Part shown: positions 53,167 to 62,238 of the stretch, piece after piece
Position numbering within the stretch: position 1 is the stretch's first letter
Layout: every line of letters starts with the position of its first letter
NCBI GenBank assembly: GCA_018697095.1
Contig: JABHSG010000001.1
Coordinates: 98,169-162,168 of the forward strand
DNA: 64,000 nt
Reading direction: 5' to 3'
DNA from: an archaeon
GTDB lineage: Archaea > Nanobdellota > Nanobdellia > Woesearchaeales > GW2011-AR9
Program-made: the position numbers and the translations under genes
Notes under the pieces: model-generated
Told to the model about the DNA's origin: nothing
The model's input: the letters and a program-made list of their open reading frames with translations, nothing else
Database searches by the model: none

Positions 53167-54594
53167 TTATTCTAAAGCAGCAACATATTTCTGAACACCT
53201 TTTGCAATCAATTTCATGTTATCAGGCGCAAGAGACCTATTCTGACAATCGCCTGGGAGTGCAGCAATTCCAATATAGCTTCCTTGGATCATAGAACTAA
53301 CACAAACAAGCACATCATCAAGATTCATTTCACTATCAAGCAATTCTTCAGTAGCTTCTGGAAGTTGAGTCAAATCAAATAAACGTTTTACAACATCAAA
53401 ATGTGCATAATAAACCTCTCCAAATACTATTACTGGTTTTTGTAAAAGAACAGCTTCCCAACCAACAGTTCCAGTAATTGTAAATACTAAACTACTTTTT
53501 TTAATTACTTCAATTGTTTTAGCTTTAGGTGAAATCAATCTAACATTTGGAAACTCTTTTATTTTTTTATGAAAATCAGATGGACGTCTTGAATAATTCC
53601 AAACGTGCTCTTTAACATAAACTTTGTAACCACAAGGAACACTTTTTGAAATTTTCTCAATCAAATCTATTTGATCCATAAACCATTTACCTTTAACTGA
53701 AGTAGAAGCTTCAGGTTGAGTTTGTAATGGGAAAAAAACATATTTTTCTCCATCTACTGGCATTTCAAATCTGGAACTATGCAAAAGAGCTTTATCCATA
53801 AAAGGAGTATAAATCCACTGTCGAAGGTCCGGCAATCGCTTACGATAAGAAAATACTTTAGCATAATATTGCAATTGTTTTGCAACTTTTTTGACATTCC
53901 ATTTTTTAGGAGCAGAATCATCTGGCTTGAAAGGTTTATCCCGAAATGCGCTCACAAAATCCATTGCTTTTTGTCTAGCTTCATCACTAAGACCAACTTT
54001 CTTCAACTCTTCATACTTTCTAAATATCATTGGCCATTTAGACAAAAGGGCATCATCAAAAGTAAATCTTCCTGGAATTCTCGCGTTCACCAATTCCAAA
54101 ACAGGTATTCCTTTAGCAATTAGCATTTTGTAAATCATCACTTGCCGTGGCTCAGAAATTCCAATAATAAAAGCATAATCAAATTGATTTGAAGACAAAA
54201 TTTTCTCAAAACTCCGTAAATGATATTCTAAAATCCTAAGAACTTTTTCAGAAGAAAATTGACGGCGACGTTTTTTTCTAATTGCAGCTACATGCCACAT
54301 ATCTAACAATTTAAATCCATATTCTTTTTCTTTTGCTTCCAGATACTCAACATTTAAACTAGGATATTCTTTTTCAAAATCAACAGAGAATATTTTATTT
54401 CGCAAAACTCCATTCTGAGCAAAATAATCTTCGCTCCCATGTGCTAAACTAAGAAATGTTGAATCAATCTTATTAGTTGTCTCAAGTTCCTTAGATAATG
54501 TCAAAAAAAGTTCATCTCTTCCAGTTGGTCCAGAAATAAATAAACATTTAGCATGATCTAAAGTCCTACTTTCAGATTTTTCAATATTTCCCAT
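53167..54594 (-). CDS. Capsule polysaccharide glycosyltransferase (KpsC/KpsS-like)
   Basis: A 475-residue protein whose C-terminal half has the pattern of the Capsule_synth family: YVFFPLQTQPEASTS, YKVYVKEHVW, NVRLISPK and FTITGTVGWEAVLLQKPVIVFG. Family members in bacteria are retaining Kdo transferases that use CMP-activated keto-sugars. That fits a cell that makes a CMP-nonulosonate, but use of it here is inference. The N-terminal domain (1-250) is less conserved and I do not recognise it. The gene has a TATA box 25 nt before its ATG within a repeat shared with the pssD promoter. Confidence 0.78.
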   Translation of the reverse strand: MGNIEKSESRTLDHAKCLFISGPTGRDELFLTLSKELETTNKIDSTFLSLAHGSEDYFAQNGVLRNKIFSVDFEKEYPSLNVEYLEAKEKEYGFKLLDMWHVAAIRKKRRRQFSSEKVLRILEYHLRSFEKILSSNQFDYAFIIGISEPRQVMIYKMLIAKGIPVLELVNARIPGRFTFDDALLSKWPMIFRKYEELKKVGLSDEARQKAMDFVSAFRDKPFKPDDSAPKKWNVKKVAKQLQYYAKVFSYRKRLPDLRQWIYTPFMDKALLHSSRFEMPVDGEKYVFFPLQTQPEASTSVKGKWFMDQIDLIEKISKSVPCGYKVYVKEHVWNYSRRPSDFHKKIKEFPNVRLISPKAKTIEVIKKSSLVFTITGTVGWEAVLLQKPVIVFGEVYYAHFDVVKRLFDLTQLPEATEELLDSEMNLDDVLVCVSSMIQGSYIGIAALPGDCQNRSLAPDNMKLIAKGVQKYVAALE

Positions 54595-54615
54595 ATGAAA
54601 TACCCAAAATGACTA

Positions 54616-54661
54616 TTTATAAATATTGTGAACGAAGTAAACAATACTCAGAAACACTGTT
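54616..54661 (-). promoter_or_regulatory. Promoter with dispersed repeat, second copy
   Basis: TTTATAAA (54616-54623) lies about 25 nt before the ATG at 54594. TTGTGAAC, AAGT and a distal GTTTCTTTAA match the block at 20275-20326; this copy has about 9 extra bases in the middle. Confidence 0.5.
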
Positions 54662-54694
54662 TCTTTAAGCATTATGAACTAAATAATAAAAAAT

Positions 54695-56248
54695 TCAATT
54701 ATTCCGAACAAACCGTAAAAACATTGCCCGCCACTTAGGATCACGAATTTTAAACCTCTCAAGCAGCAAATCTACTACTTGTAAATCTTCTTTGTAAAAA
54801 GCCCTAAATAAAAAGAGCAAAAAACCATAAATACAAAATCCTAAAGCCAAAACAATCAATACAAAAAAAGATTCAAAAAAGATTGGGAAAGTCAAAGAAA
54901 AACCAAAAGCCAAACCAAATGAAAACAAAACAGCAAATAGTGATGGCAGATATTTTTTCCAATTAAAACTCATCTGAAGTTCTTTTTTAGCCACTAAAAA
55001 TATTACAAACTCTTTCAAAAATAATGTAAAGGTAGTAGAAACTGCTGCGCCAACTAGAAAATATTTTGGGATGAGTAAAATATTCAAAATCAAATTAATT
55101 CCAGCCATTAAAACATTAAACCAAAAAATAAATTTCACTCTGCCAAGAGCTTTTAGTACATCAGAAGCAGGCCCAGTAATCACATTAAAAAAATACCCCA
55201 TAACTAAAATTATTAAAGCCGCATAACCTGTTGCATAAGCTTCTCCAAACAATAAAGTCAAGATTTGTGGTGCAAAAAGTATTAAGCCAAATGCAAAAGG
55301 AACGCTTAATGTGAATATCCAGCGAGATATTACAAGATACAACTCCCGAGAATGGCTATAATCTCCTTTAGCCAAAAGACCAGAAACAACTGGGAAAAAG
55401 ATATAGGAAAACGATGTCAAAAAAATCCAAAAACTAGTGGCAAGTGAAATACTAACGCTATAGACTCCAACATAACTCTCAGGCAAAAATATCCCTAAAA
55501 GCGACATATCAATGTATCCCATCATCTGAACAAAAAATCCAGTCATAAAAAGTGGAATTGCATATGAAAATGTCCGTTTAAAATCCATCTCAACATGACG
55601 ACTAATTCCTATTTTCATCCGAAGGTATTTGTAAAGCATCCAAAACCCAATCAAAAAAGCAATTGCAGAACTAATCACGTAAATCCACAGATATGCTCTA
55701 AGTGAAAAACCAACCAGTAGCAAAAGTAAAACTAATAAAAGCTGTCCGCCATTACGTAAAAATGTTGTAATAATTGCTGACTCTTTTGGCTTTCTAAGAG
55801 CAATAAAAGTTTTCGTAAGAATCATTATTCCCACATAAAATGGCAAAGCAAGCGCCATAAAAAATAAAACAAAAGAGAGATTAGAATTTCCAAAAATTCC
55901 AACTGAGATCATATCGGAAAAAAGATACAATAGTAAACCCAAAATTCCAGACAAAACAAGAGAACTAACAAAACTAACTGCCAAAATTCCACGAACTCTA
56001 GCAAACTTTCCCTCTTGCATGAATTCTGGCAAAAATCTAGATAATGCTTGGTTAAGTCCAAGAAGTGATACAAGCACCAATATATTCAAAATTGTTTCTC
56101 CAAGTACAACTAGCCCATAAGTCTCCGGTCCAAGAGCACGAGAACTAACAATTCTATAAACAAAGCGAAATAAAAACATAAAAATACTGTTAAAAAACAA
56201 TATTCCAGCCCCAAACACTACTGTTTTCATACTTGAAGAAGAAGTCAT
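54695..56248 (-). CDS. Polysaccharide flippase (Wzx/MOP-like)
   Basis: A 517-residue membrane protein with about 14 helices. RALGPETYGLVVLGETILN follows helix 1, as in lipid-linked oligosaccharide flippases, and the basic C-terminus is cytoplasmic. It differs from the flippase at 17874 in length and sequence, so the region may export two separate glycans. CATAAGATTAATAAA just upstream forms a leaderless promoter (TATA about 27 nt from the ATG). Confidence 0.87.
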   Translation of the reverse strand: MTSSSSMKTVVFGAGILFFNSIFMFLFRFVYRIVSSRALGPETYGLVVLGETILNILVLVSLLGLNQALSRFLPEFMQEGKFARVRGILAVSFVSSLVLSGILGLLLYLFSDMISVGIFGNSNLSFVLFFMALALPFYVGIMILTKTFIALRKPKESAIITTFLRNGGQLLLVLLLLLVGFSLRAYLWIYVISSAIAFLIGFWMLYKYLRMKIGISRHVEMDFKRTFSYAIPLFMTGFFVQMMGYIDMSLLGIFLPESYVGVYSVSISLATSFWIFLTSFSYIFFPVVSGLLAKGDYSHSRELYLVISRWIFTLSVPFAFGLILFAPQILTLLFGEAYATGYAALIILVMGYFFNVITGPASDVLKALGRVKFIFWFNVLMAGINLILNILLIPKYFLVGAAVSTTFTLFLKEFVIFLVAKKELQMSFNWKKYLPSLFAVLFSFGLAFGFSLTFPIFFESFFVLIVLALGFCIYGFLLFLFRAFYKEDLQVVDLLLERFKIRDPKWRAMFLRFVRNN

Positions 56249-56270
56249 CCCATAAAAAGCAAAAAATACG

Positions 56271-56280
56271 TTTATTAATC
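56271..56280 (-). promoter_or_regulatory. TATA box of the flippase gene
   Basis: GATTAATAAA on the minus strand lies about 27 nt before the ATG at 56248, preceded by TCATAA. Confidence 0.55.
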
Positions 56281-56337
56281 TTATGAATAGTAAAACAATA
56301 ACATTACTTAAAGAAAAACAAGAAATATCCCTTTACC

Positions 56338-57549
56338 ATGTTAGATCAACAAGAATTTCAAAATAAATCTAGTCCTACTATTGGTAAACCACTCCACATC
56401 GTTCATGTATATGCAAATAACATGTACATTGAAGAAGAAAATCCAAATATCGAATGCTTTGCAAATCGCTGGGGCCTTGTTGGAACTGCTAAATTAGGTC
56501 ACAAAGTTACACTTCTTTGCGGATCAATGGAAAAAAAAAAAGGAAAAAAACCAAAAGAATATTCTTGGAATGGCATAAACATCATTGAAATGCCAACTTC
56601 TCTGGATATCACAACTTCTACAAGATGGATTCCAAAATTCCAAAAAAAACTAAAAGAATTAAATCCAGATATTATTCATGCTCACCACTACGCCTCATTT
56701 ATTCCTGAACGCGCAGTTCTTTTTGGAAAAAAACATAAAATTCCTACTTTCTTAACTATCCATAGCACATTTTTAGAGGGTAAAGGTATTAAAAAAATCC
56801 TTGGCATCTTATTTTTAACGCTCATGCAACCATTCTTAAACAAATTCACAAAAATATTTTTCATCTCAAACTATCTAAACAATAAATCTTACTTCTCATT
56901 ATTTTTAAAAAAACAAAACAAAATTGTAGCTTATAATAAGCTTCAAATCCCACCTAATATCAAAAATTCTTTTAATGTAAAAAGCTCAAAAAAGATCACT
57001 AAAAATCCTCTTACTTTACTATACATTGGAAGAATATCTAAAGAAAAAGGTGTTGACTTAATAGTCAAAGCAATAGAAAAATTAAAAATTAGATATCCTA
57101 AGATCCATCTTCATATTCTTGGGCCAGATAATACAAGGCCAGCACAAAAAATTAAAAAACTCATAATTAAAACAAAAACTAAAAATAACATCACATTCCA
57201 TGGAAAAATCACTGGAGATAAAAAATGGAAATTTTTCAAATCTTGCCAGATGCAAATTGTAGCTTCACGTGACGAGGGCTTTGGTAACGTAGTAATTGAA
57301 GGATTTTTTGAAAAAATTCCTGTAATTTCATCTACTGGTGGAGCATTAAAAGAAACCACTGGTGGCCATGCAACCTTATTTGAATCAGGAAACTATCAAA
57401 ATCTTATAAAAGCAATAGAATCTCAAATAAAAGAAGATCCAAAAATCACAAAAACCAAAATAGAAGCTGCATATCACTACGCTCTTACTTTTACAGAAAA
57501 TAAGTTAGCAAAAAAATATATAAAAGAGTATACAAAAAACCAGATTTAA
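56338..57549 (+). CDS. Glycosyltransferase family 4
   Basis: A 403-residue GT-B enzyme. After a short leader, HIVHVYANNMYIEE opens the N-terminal domain. DIIHAHHYASF precedes the acceptor cleft. In the donor domain are LLYIGRISKEKGVDLIVKA and SRDEGFGNVVIEGFFEKIPV (EX7E-type). It is Lys- and Ile-rich. Its methyltransferase neighbour starts 34 nt downstream on the same strand, so the two may be cotranscribed. Confidence 0.87.
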   Translation: MLDQQEFQNKSSPTIGKPLHIVHVYANNMYIEEENPNIECFANRWGLVGTAKLGHKVTLLCGSMEKKKGKKPKEYSWNGINIIEMPTSLDITTSTRWIPKFQKKLKELNPDIIHAHHYASFIPERAVLFGKKHKIPTFLTIHSTFLEGKGIKKILGILFLTLMQPFLNKFTKIFFISNYLNNKSYFSLFLKKQNKIVAYNKLQIPPNIKNSFNVKSSKKITKNPLTLLYIGRISKEKGVDLIVKAIEKLKIRYPKIHLHILGPDNTRPAQKIKKLIIKTKTKNNITFHGKITGDKKWKFFKSCQMQIVASRDEGFGNVVIEGFFEKIPVISSTGGALKETTGGHATLFESGNYQNLIKAIESQIKEDPKITKTKIEAAYHYALTFTENKLAKKYIKEYTKNQI

Positions 57550-57583
57550 TTTACAAAAAAAAAACTCATAAATTCAATCTAAA

Positions 57584-58249
57584 ATGGAATCAGAGAAAGA
57601 AAATATTACTGAAAACGACAAGATAAATAAAATTTCAAACCATTTATTTAGCAGTAAATACGACTCAGTAGAAAGGTTCATCGGATATTATCATCAAACA
57701 AGGTTAATCTCAAGATATAAACCAAGATCAGTTCTTGAGATAGGTATTGGCAACAAAACTGTTTCTAGCTACCTTAAAAATCATAATATTGAAGTCACTA
57801 CTTGTGATTTTGACGAAAAACTAAATCCTGACATAGTATCGGACATCAGAGAATTAAACATCCCTGAACCAAAATTCGATTTAGTAGCTTGTTTTGAAAT
57901 TCTTGAACACATTCCTTTTGAAGATGTCCCAAAAGCTCTTAACAATATTGCAAATGCAAGCAAAAGACACGTAATAATTTCAATTCCGTACGCTGCAGTA
58001 TACATAGAAGTTTTATGCCGTTTTCCTTGGATCAATAAAATTTTCAAAAAAACGTTTTTAAGATTATTTATTTCACTACCTTTATTCACTAAAAAATTTC
58101 TAGATAAACAACATTACTGGGAACTTGGCCGCAAAGGCTACTCAAAAAATAAAATCAGAAATGCTCTTAAAAAAAACTTTAATATCATTGAAGAATTCAG
58201 GCCACCAGTAGATACATTCCATTACTTCTTTGTTTTAGAGAAAAAATAG
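57584..58249 (+). CDS. SAM-dependent methyltransferase
   Basis: A 221-residue class I methyltransferase with VLEIGIGNKTVS (motif I, about 46-57), TTCDFDEK as the second strand, and FDLVACFEILEHIPFEDVPKAL. No zinc segment and no membrane helix is evident. It follows the GT4 gene and converges with another methyltransferase gene. Its substrate is probably a sugar or lipid-linked intermediate, by context only. Confidence 0.8.
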   Translation: MESEKENITENDKINKISNHLFSSKYDSVERFIGYYHQTRLISRYKPRSVLEIGIGNKTVSSYLKNHNIEVTTCDFDEKLNPDIVSDIRELNIPEPKFDLVACFEILEHIPFEDVPKALNNIANASKRHVIISIPYAAVYIEVLCRFPWINKIFKKTFLRLFISLPLFTKKFLDKQHYWELGRKGYSKNKIRNALKKNFNIIEEFRPPVDTFHYFFVLEKK

Positions 58250-58267
58250 TCAAAAAATAACACTATT

Positions 58268-59071
58268 CTACTTTGCCTTCCTAGCAAGCATAGTAACTTG
58301 AGTCATAAAATGCAAATCATCTTTTTGCACAAATGCAAACAATAAACTCCCTAATTTAGCAAATAAAAACATCAAAAACAAAAATAGCACATACACATAA
58401 CCTAATGGGAAATTCTTCCAAAAACCAAGTCGCATCCTCCAAACAATGCTTCCAAAAAGTAAATACTCAATGCTTCTAACTGCCCCAAAATCATTTTTGT
58501 TCAACATAACTTCAAAACCTTGTCTTTCCAATATTTCCCTTAACCCATATGGTGTGTAACGTTGAAAATCATACGGGTCTGCATGAATTTCTTGTAAAAA
58601 AGGAATAGAAAACAAAACTTTTCCTCCTGACTTTAAAACTCTATAAACTTCGCTAACTACCTTCTCTGGACCTTTAACATGTTCAAGTACTGTATTACAA
58701 AAGCAAGCATCAAAAGATTCATCTGCAAAATCAAGTTTATGAGCATCTCCTTTCACAGTTTCAATATTTTTAATTTCTTTTTTCTCACACTCTTCCATAA
58801 GTAATTTACAATTAGAATCACTTGAATCAAGAGCAACTATCGACACACCAATTCCCTTTTTCAAAGCAACCTTTGCAAGTGCCAAACTATATTCACCATT
58901 CCCTGAACCAAGGTCCAAAATTCTAACCTGACCACTATCCACGCCAACTTCCTCACTCCTATTTTCCAAAAGTTTTGGTAAAAAATCACGCAAAATAGAT
59001 CTATTTTTCCACTGAGAAAATGTAATGTTTTTCCCTACAAAATATTTGATTTTAGTGATAAATTCCATCAT
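58268..59071 (-). CDS. SAM-dependent methyltransferase with C-terminal membrane segment
   Basis: A 267-residue protein. Motif I is ILDLGSGNGEYSLALA (about 50-65), followed by VALDSSDSN, SFDACFCNTVLEHVKGPEKVV and RVLKSGGKVLFSIPF. A hydrophobic stretch at about 220-245 suggests membrane association. It is downstream of, and overlaps by 4 nt, a GT4 gene, so both act on the same product. Confidence 0.82.
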   Translation of the reverse strand: MMEFITKIKYFVGKNITFSQWKNRSILRDFLPKLLENRSEEVGVDSGQVRILDLGSGNGEYSLALAKVALKKGIGVSIVALDSSDSNCKLLMEECEKKEIKNIETVKGDAHKLDFADESFDACFCNTVLEHVKGPEKVVSEVYRVLKSGGKVLFSIPFLQEIHADPYDFQRYTPYGLREILERQGFEVMLNKNDFGAVRSIEYLLFGSIVWRMRLGFWKNFPLGYVYVLFLFLMFLFAKLGSLLFAFVQKDDLHFMTQVTMLARKAK

Positions 59072-60291
59072 TTACCATCTCCATTTCCAAAAACAATTTT
59101 TTTATATAAATCTAAATACTTTTGTAAAACAATTGGCCAAGAAAAATATTCTATCTTCGACCTAGCCTTTTTACCAAATCCCTCACTATTATCTAAAATT
59201 TTGCGAACACCATCTAAATAACCTTGAATATGTCCTTGCTTAACTAAAAAACCATTAACCCTATTATCAATCAAATCAGGTGTGCACCCTTCATTAGTTG
59301 CAACACATGCTGTACTAGCCGCCATTGCTTCCATTACAACTCCTGGAAGCCCCTCTCCCTCTGAAGCTAGCAAAAAACAATCTGCTAATTTCATGAAAGC
59401 AGACACATCAGTTCTACCACCTGGAAATAAGATTCTATCTTTATATTTGGAATCAACCATTGCAAGATAATCTTCATCTCCATGTGCATCTCCAACAATA
59501 ATCACTTTGCCCTTCCAGCCAGACTCAAGCAACTTCTCACCAACTTCAATAACTGTTGCAATTCCTTTCCTTTCAGAGAGCATTCCTAAGTACAATAAAA
59601 CTTGTTCATCTGGTAAAATTCCAAACTCTTGGCGCAACACCTCAACATCAGAAGATGAGACATTTTGAAAATTGTCCAAATGTATCCCTGTCCCAATAAC
59701 ATTCAGCTTCTGCATTGGAACACCTGCTAATCTAGAAAATACCAACATTGCTTTTCCATAAGTTGTAAGTGTACCAGGAATTCTGAATAAAAACCATCCT
59801 AAGGTTCGTGTATAAATTTTAAATGCAGGAACAAGCCACCATGGATCTTTTGGCTTGTAAGAATAACCAACAAGTCCATCAGTTGTCATAATCAATTTTT
59901 TACGCTGCCCAGTAAACAAAGCATAAAATATTACTGCAACACTTAATGGGTACCAATATTCCCATAAGTGCACAATATCAGCTTTAAACACTTTTTTTAG
60001 CCAAGAAAATAAAGATAATAATTTAGGAAAGTTATAACGAAGCGAGGATAAATAATAAGCAGGAATCTTCAATTTCTTTACTTTAGAATCAGCTTCTAAT
60101 TTCGCGTTCGGAGCCCATTCTTGAGTTGGACAAGCAAGGCTTTCCGGATACCCAACTCCAACATTATATCCCTGGGCTGCAAGCATTCTACTCATTTCAG
60201 AAATTGGGCGTCTAACACAATTTGTTGGACAAACAAAGCTAATAGACAATTTATTATCTGTGCCTCCAGCCCCATAAGATTCTACTTCCAT
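59068..60291 (-). CDS. Glycosyltransferase family 4
   Basis: A 407-residue GT-B enzyme. The N-terminal part has SFVCPTNCVRRPISEMSRML and ADIVHLWEYWYPLSVA. The donor domain has LLYLGMLSERKGIATVIEV and LLASEGEGLPGVVMEAMAAS (EX7E). Its C-terminus overlaps the methyltransferase start. The acceptor is probably a lipid-linked sugar. Confidence 0.88.
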   Translation of the reverse strand: MEVESYGAGGTDNKLSISFVCPTNCVRRPISEMSRMLAAQGYNVGVGYPESLACPTQEWAPNAKLEADSKVKKLKIPAYYLSSLRYNFPKLLSLFSWLKKVFKADIVHLWEYWYPLSVAVIFYALFTGQRKKLIMTTDGLVGYSYKPKDPWWLVPAFKIYTRTLGWFLFRIPGTLTTYGKAMLVFSRLAGVPMQKLNVIGTGIHLDNFQNVSSSDVEVLRQEFGILPDEQVLLYLGMLSERKGIATVIEVGEKLLESGWKGKVIIVGDAHGDEDYLAMVDSKYKDRILFPGGRTDVSAFMKLADCFLLASEGEGLPGVVMEAMAASTACVATNEGCTPDLIDNRVNGFLVKQGHIQGYLDGVRKILDNSEGFGKKARSKIEYFSWPIVLQKYLDLYKKIVFGNGDGK

Positions 60292-60312
60292 TATTACACT
60301 TCACTTCACAAG

Positions 60313-60338
60313 CTATTTAAATACTTACTGAAAGTATT
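60313..60338 (+). promoter_or_regulatory. TATA box followed by an inverted repeat upstream of the gene at 60351
   Basis: CTATTTAAAT (60313-60322) is followed by AATACTT-ACTGA-AAGTATT (60320-60338), a perfect 7-bp inverted repeat. It sits where transcription should begin and could be an operator. Confidence 0.4.
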
Positions 60339-60350
60339 AACTTCTATAAA

Positions 60351-61460
60351 ATGATCAAAATTAGTCAACAAAAAGTAATGATTTGGCCCTTTGAATGGAT
60401 AAAAGGCTTTTTCCCTGTTTCTCAAAAAAATCTTCAAAAATTAATCCCTAAACCAATTAGACTTTGGACTTCTTCAGCAAGATCAGCTATTTACATTACA
60501 ATCAAACAAATCCAAAAACAAAAGTCTCTAAATTCAAAAATTCAAAAAGAATTAACTATAGCTGTCCCAGCATTCACTTGTAATGTTGTTCAAAAAGCTG
60601 TAAAAATAGCAGATGCAAACATTATCTATTATGATTCAGGGGTCACCACAAACCTAAATTCAATCAAATCTCTTCTCAAAAATCACAAAAAATCTCTTCC
60701 TGATGCAATTATTCTTTCCTACAATTTTGGTTACCTCCCAGATAACATAACTCAAATAATTAATCTACTCAAAAAGCATAATATCATAATCATTGAAGAC
60801 TGCGCACAAGCTCTTGGAACATCATTAGCAGGATCCTTTGGAGACTATGCAATCTATTCTTTTGGAATTAGTAAAAATATCAGTTTCACTGGAGGACTAA
60901 TTGCTTCAGAAAAAAATATTTCAAAAGAAATTTACCATGAATTTCCAAATCAAACCATTACAAATGTTTTATCAGCTATCATCAAATCAACTCTAGCACC
61001 AATTATCTTAAACCCAATTATTTTCCCCATCACTCAAAAATTACTAAAAAATACTATCTCAAAAAAAGATAACAATCTTCTAAAATATAAACCAAACAAT
61101 TTCACCAAAAAAGTAGTATGTCATCTTGCAAAAAGATATGATCAAGTTCTTAAAAAACGTAAAAAAAACTACAAACTAATAAATAAAAAAAATTCAGATA
61201 GCTCCTGTTTATACCAAAATCTATTAGTAAAAAACAAAAAATCATATATTAGTTTAGCAAAAAAACAAAATATTGAACTTGATGATATGAAGTCTTTTGT
61301 ATGTTTTGATAATTCATTCCCTCTAGCAAAACAAGCTCAAGAACACCTACTAACTTTTGCACTCCTCAGGTCAGATACCCAAATCTTTAAAATAAAAAAA
61401 TTCCTAGAACAATCTAAAAACTACAATAAAATTTCAAAAATAGCATCAAAATGGAATTAA
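60351..61460 (+). CDS. DegT/DnrJ/EryC1-like PLP enzyme
   Basis: A 369-residue sugar-aminotransferase-like protein. SSARSAIY binds the PLP phosphate region, VPAFTCNVV and IIEDCAQALGTSLAG contain the PLP-contacting Asp, and SFGISKNISFTGGLI contains the Schiff-base lysine. Long parts of the C-terminal half diverge from WecE and from the aminotransferase at 30794, so its substrate may be unusual. The next gene starts 10 nt before its stop. It could feed an amino sugar to the ArnE/F-like transporter encoded next. Confidence 0.78.
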   Translation: MIKISQQKVMIWPFEWIKGFFPVSQKNLQKLIPKPIRLWTSSARSAIYITIKQIQKQKSLNSKIQKELTIAVPAFTCNVVQKAVKIADANIIYYDSGVTTNLNSIKSLLKNHKKSLPDAIILSYNFGYLPDNITQIINLLKKHNIIIIEDCAQALGTSLAGSFGDYAIYSFGISKNISFTGGLIASEKNISKEIYHEFPNQTITNVLSAIIKSTLAPIILNPIIFPITQKLLKNTISKKDNNLLKYKPNNFTKKVVCHLAKRYDQVLKKRKKNYKLINKKNSDSSCLYQNLLVKNKKSYISLAKKQNIELDDMKSFVCFDNSFPLAKQAQEHLLTFALLRSDTQIFKIKKFLEQSKNYNKISKIASKWN

Positions 61461-61804
61461 AAAAATATCTCCCTCACTTACTTATGCTAGTTTGTACTTT
61501 CTTCACAGCAGCAGGCCAAATATTTTTCAAATTCGCAGCTCCAACCATCCAGACTAATATTTTAAGCTACGCCACCAGCCCAGCTTACATTTTTGGACTA
61601 TCTCTTTATGGAATTGGCGCAGCCCTTTTCATTTTTGCATTAAAGGTAGGAGAATTATCTCAGATTTTTCCAATGCTTGCCCTTAATTTTATTTGGGTGG
61701 CACTAGCAGCAGTGTTTATTTTTGGGGAAACACTTACAACTATTAGGATATTAGCAACTATTCTAATTGCAATTGGAGTACTATTTGTGGGGTCAAATTC
61801 ATGA
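61451..61804 (+). CDS. Small four-helix transporter, EamA/SMR type (ArnE-like)
   Basis: A 117-residue protein with four membrane helices. It resembles ArnE, one of the two subunits of the flippase for polyprenyl-phosphate aminoarabinose, with GALFIF- and IFGETLT-type SMR features near residues 58 and 97. It overlaps both its neighbours (10 nt and 4 nt), so the three genes are translationally coupled. Other SMR-like activities are possible. Confidence 0.75.
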   Translation: MELKKYLPHLLMLVCTFFTAAGQIFFKFAAPTIQTNILSYATSPAYIFGLSLYGIGAALFIFALKVGELSQIFPMLALNFIWVALAAVFIFGETLTTIRILATILIAIGVLFVGSNS

Positions 61805-62160
61805 ATCAAGCAACTTTAATTGCAGTAAGTATTGTAGCTGTTGGATCGATCGTAGCATCTTTTGGAGCATTATTTCTCAAAATTGGAGCTAATAAAACTA
61901 AAAAGCTAAGAGAACTTATTCAAATACATAAAGGAGGAATTCTTTTAGCAGGAGTTTCCCTATACGTTCTCTCAACCGTGTTTTACACATACGCCCTAAA
62001 ACTTGCTGATCTTTCACTAATTTACCCTATCGGATCTTTAAGTTATATTTGGGCAATTTTTTTATCAATCAAATACCTAAATGAAAAAATAACAACAAAG
62101 CGTTGGGTTGGAGTTGCCATAATTCTTTTTGGAGCAGTACTAATTAGCGTAGCAGGATAA
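61801..62160 (+). CDS. Small four-helix transporter, EamA/SMR type (ArnF-like)
   Basis: A 119-residue four-helix partner of the preceding protein. A loop with charges (KIGANKTKKLRELIQ, about 27-41) lies between helices 1 and 2. SLIYPIGSLSYIWAIFLS and WVGVAIILFGAVLIS follow EamA/SMR repeats. Paired, unequal SMR subunits suggest a heterodimer, as in ArnE/ArnF. It overlaps the partner gene by 4 nt. Confidence 0.75.
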   Translation: MNQATLIAVSIVAVGSIVASFGALFLKIGANKTKKLRELIQIHKGGILLAGVSLYVLSTVFYTYALKLADLSLIYPIGSLSYIWAIFLSIKYLNEKITTKRWVGVAIILFGAVLISVAG

Positions 62161-62238
62161 TCAAAAAATAAAAGCCACCAAAATAAATTTACAAGACAAA
62201 TAAAATAACAAATAAAATAAATTTGCCACATAACTAAA

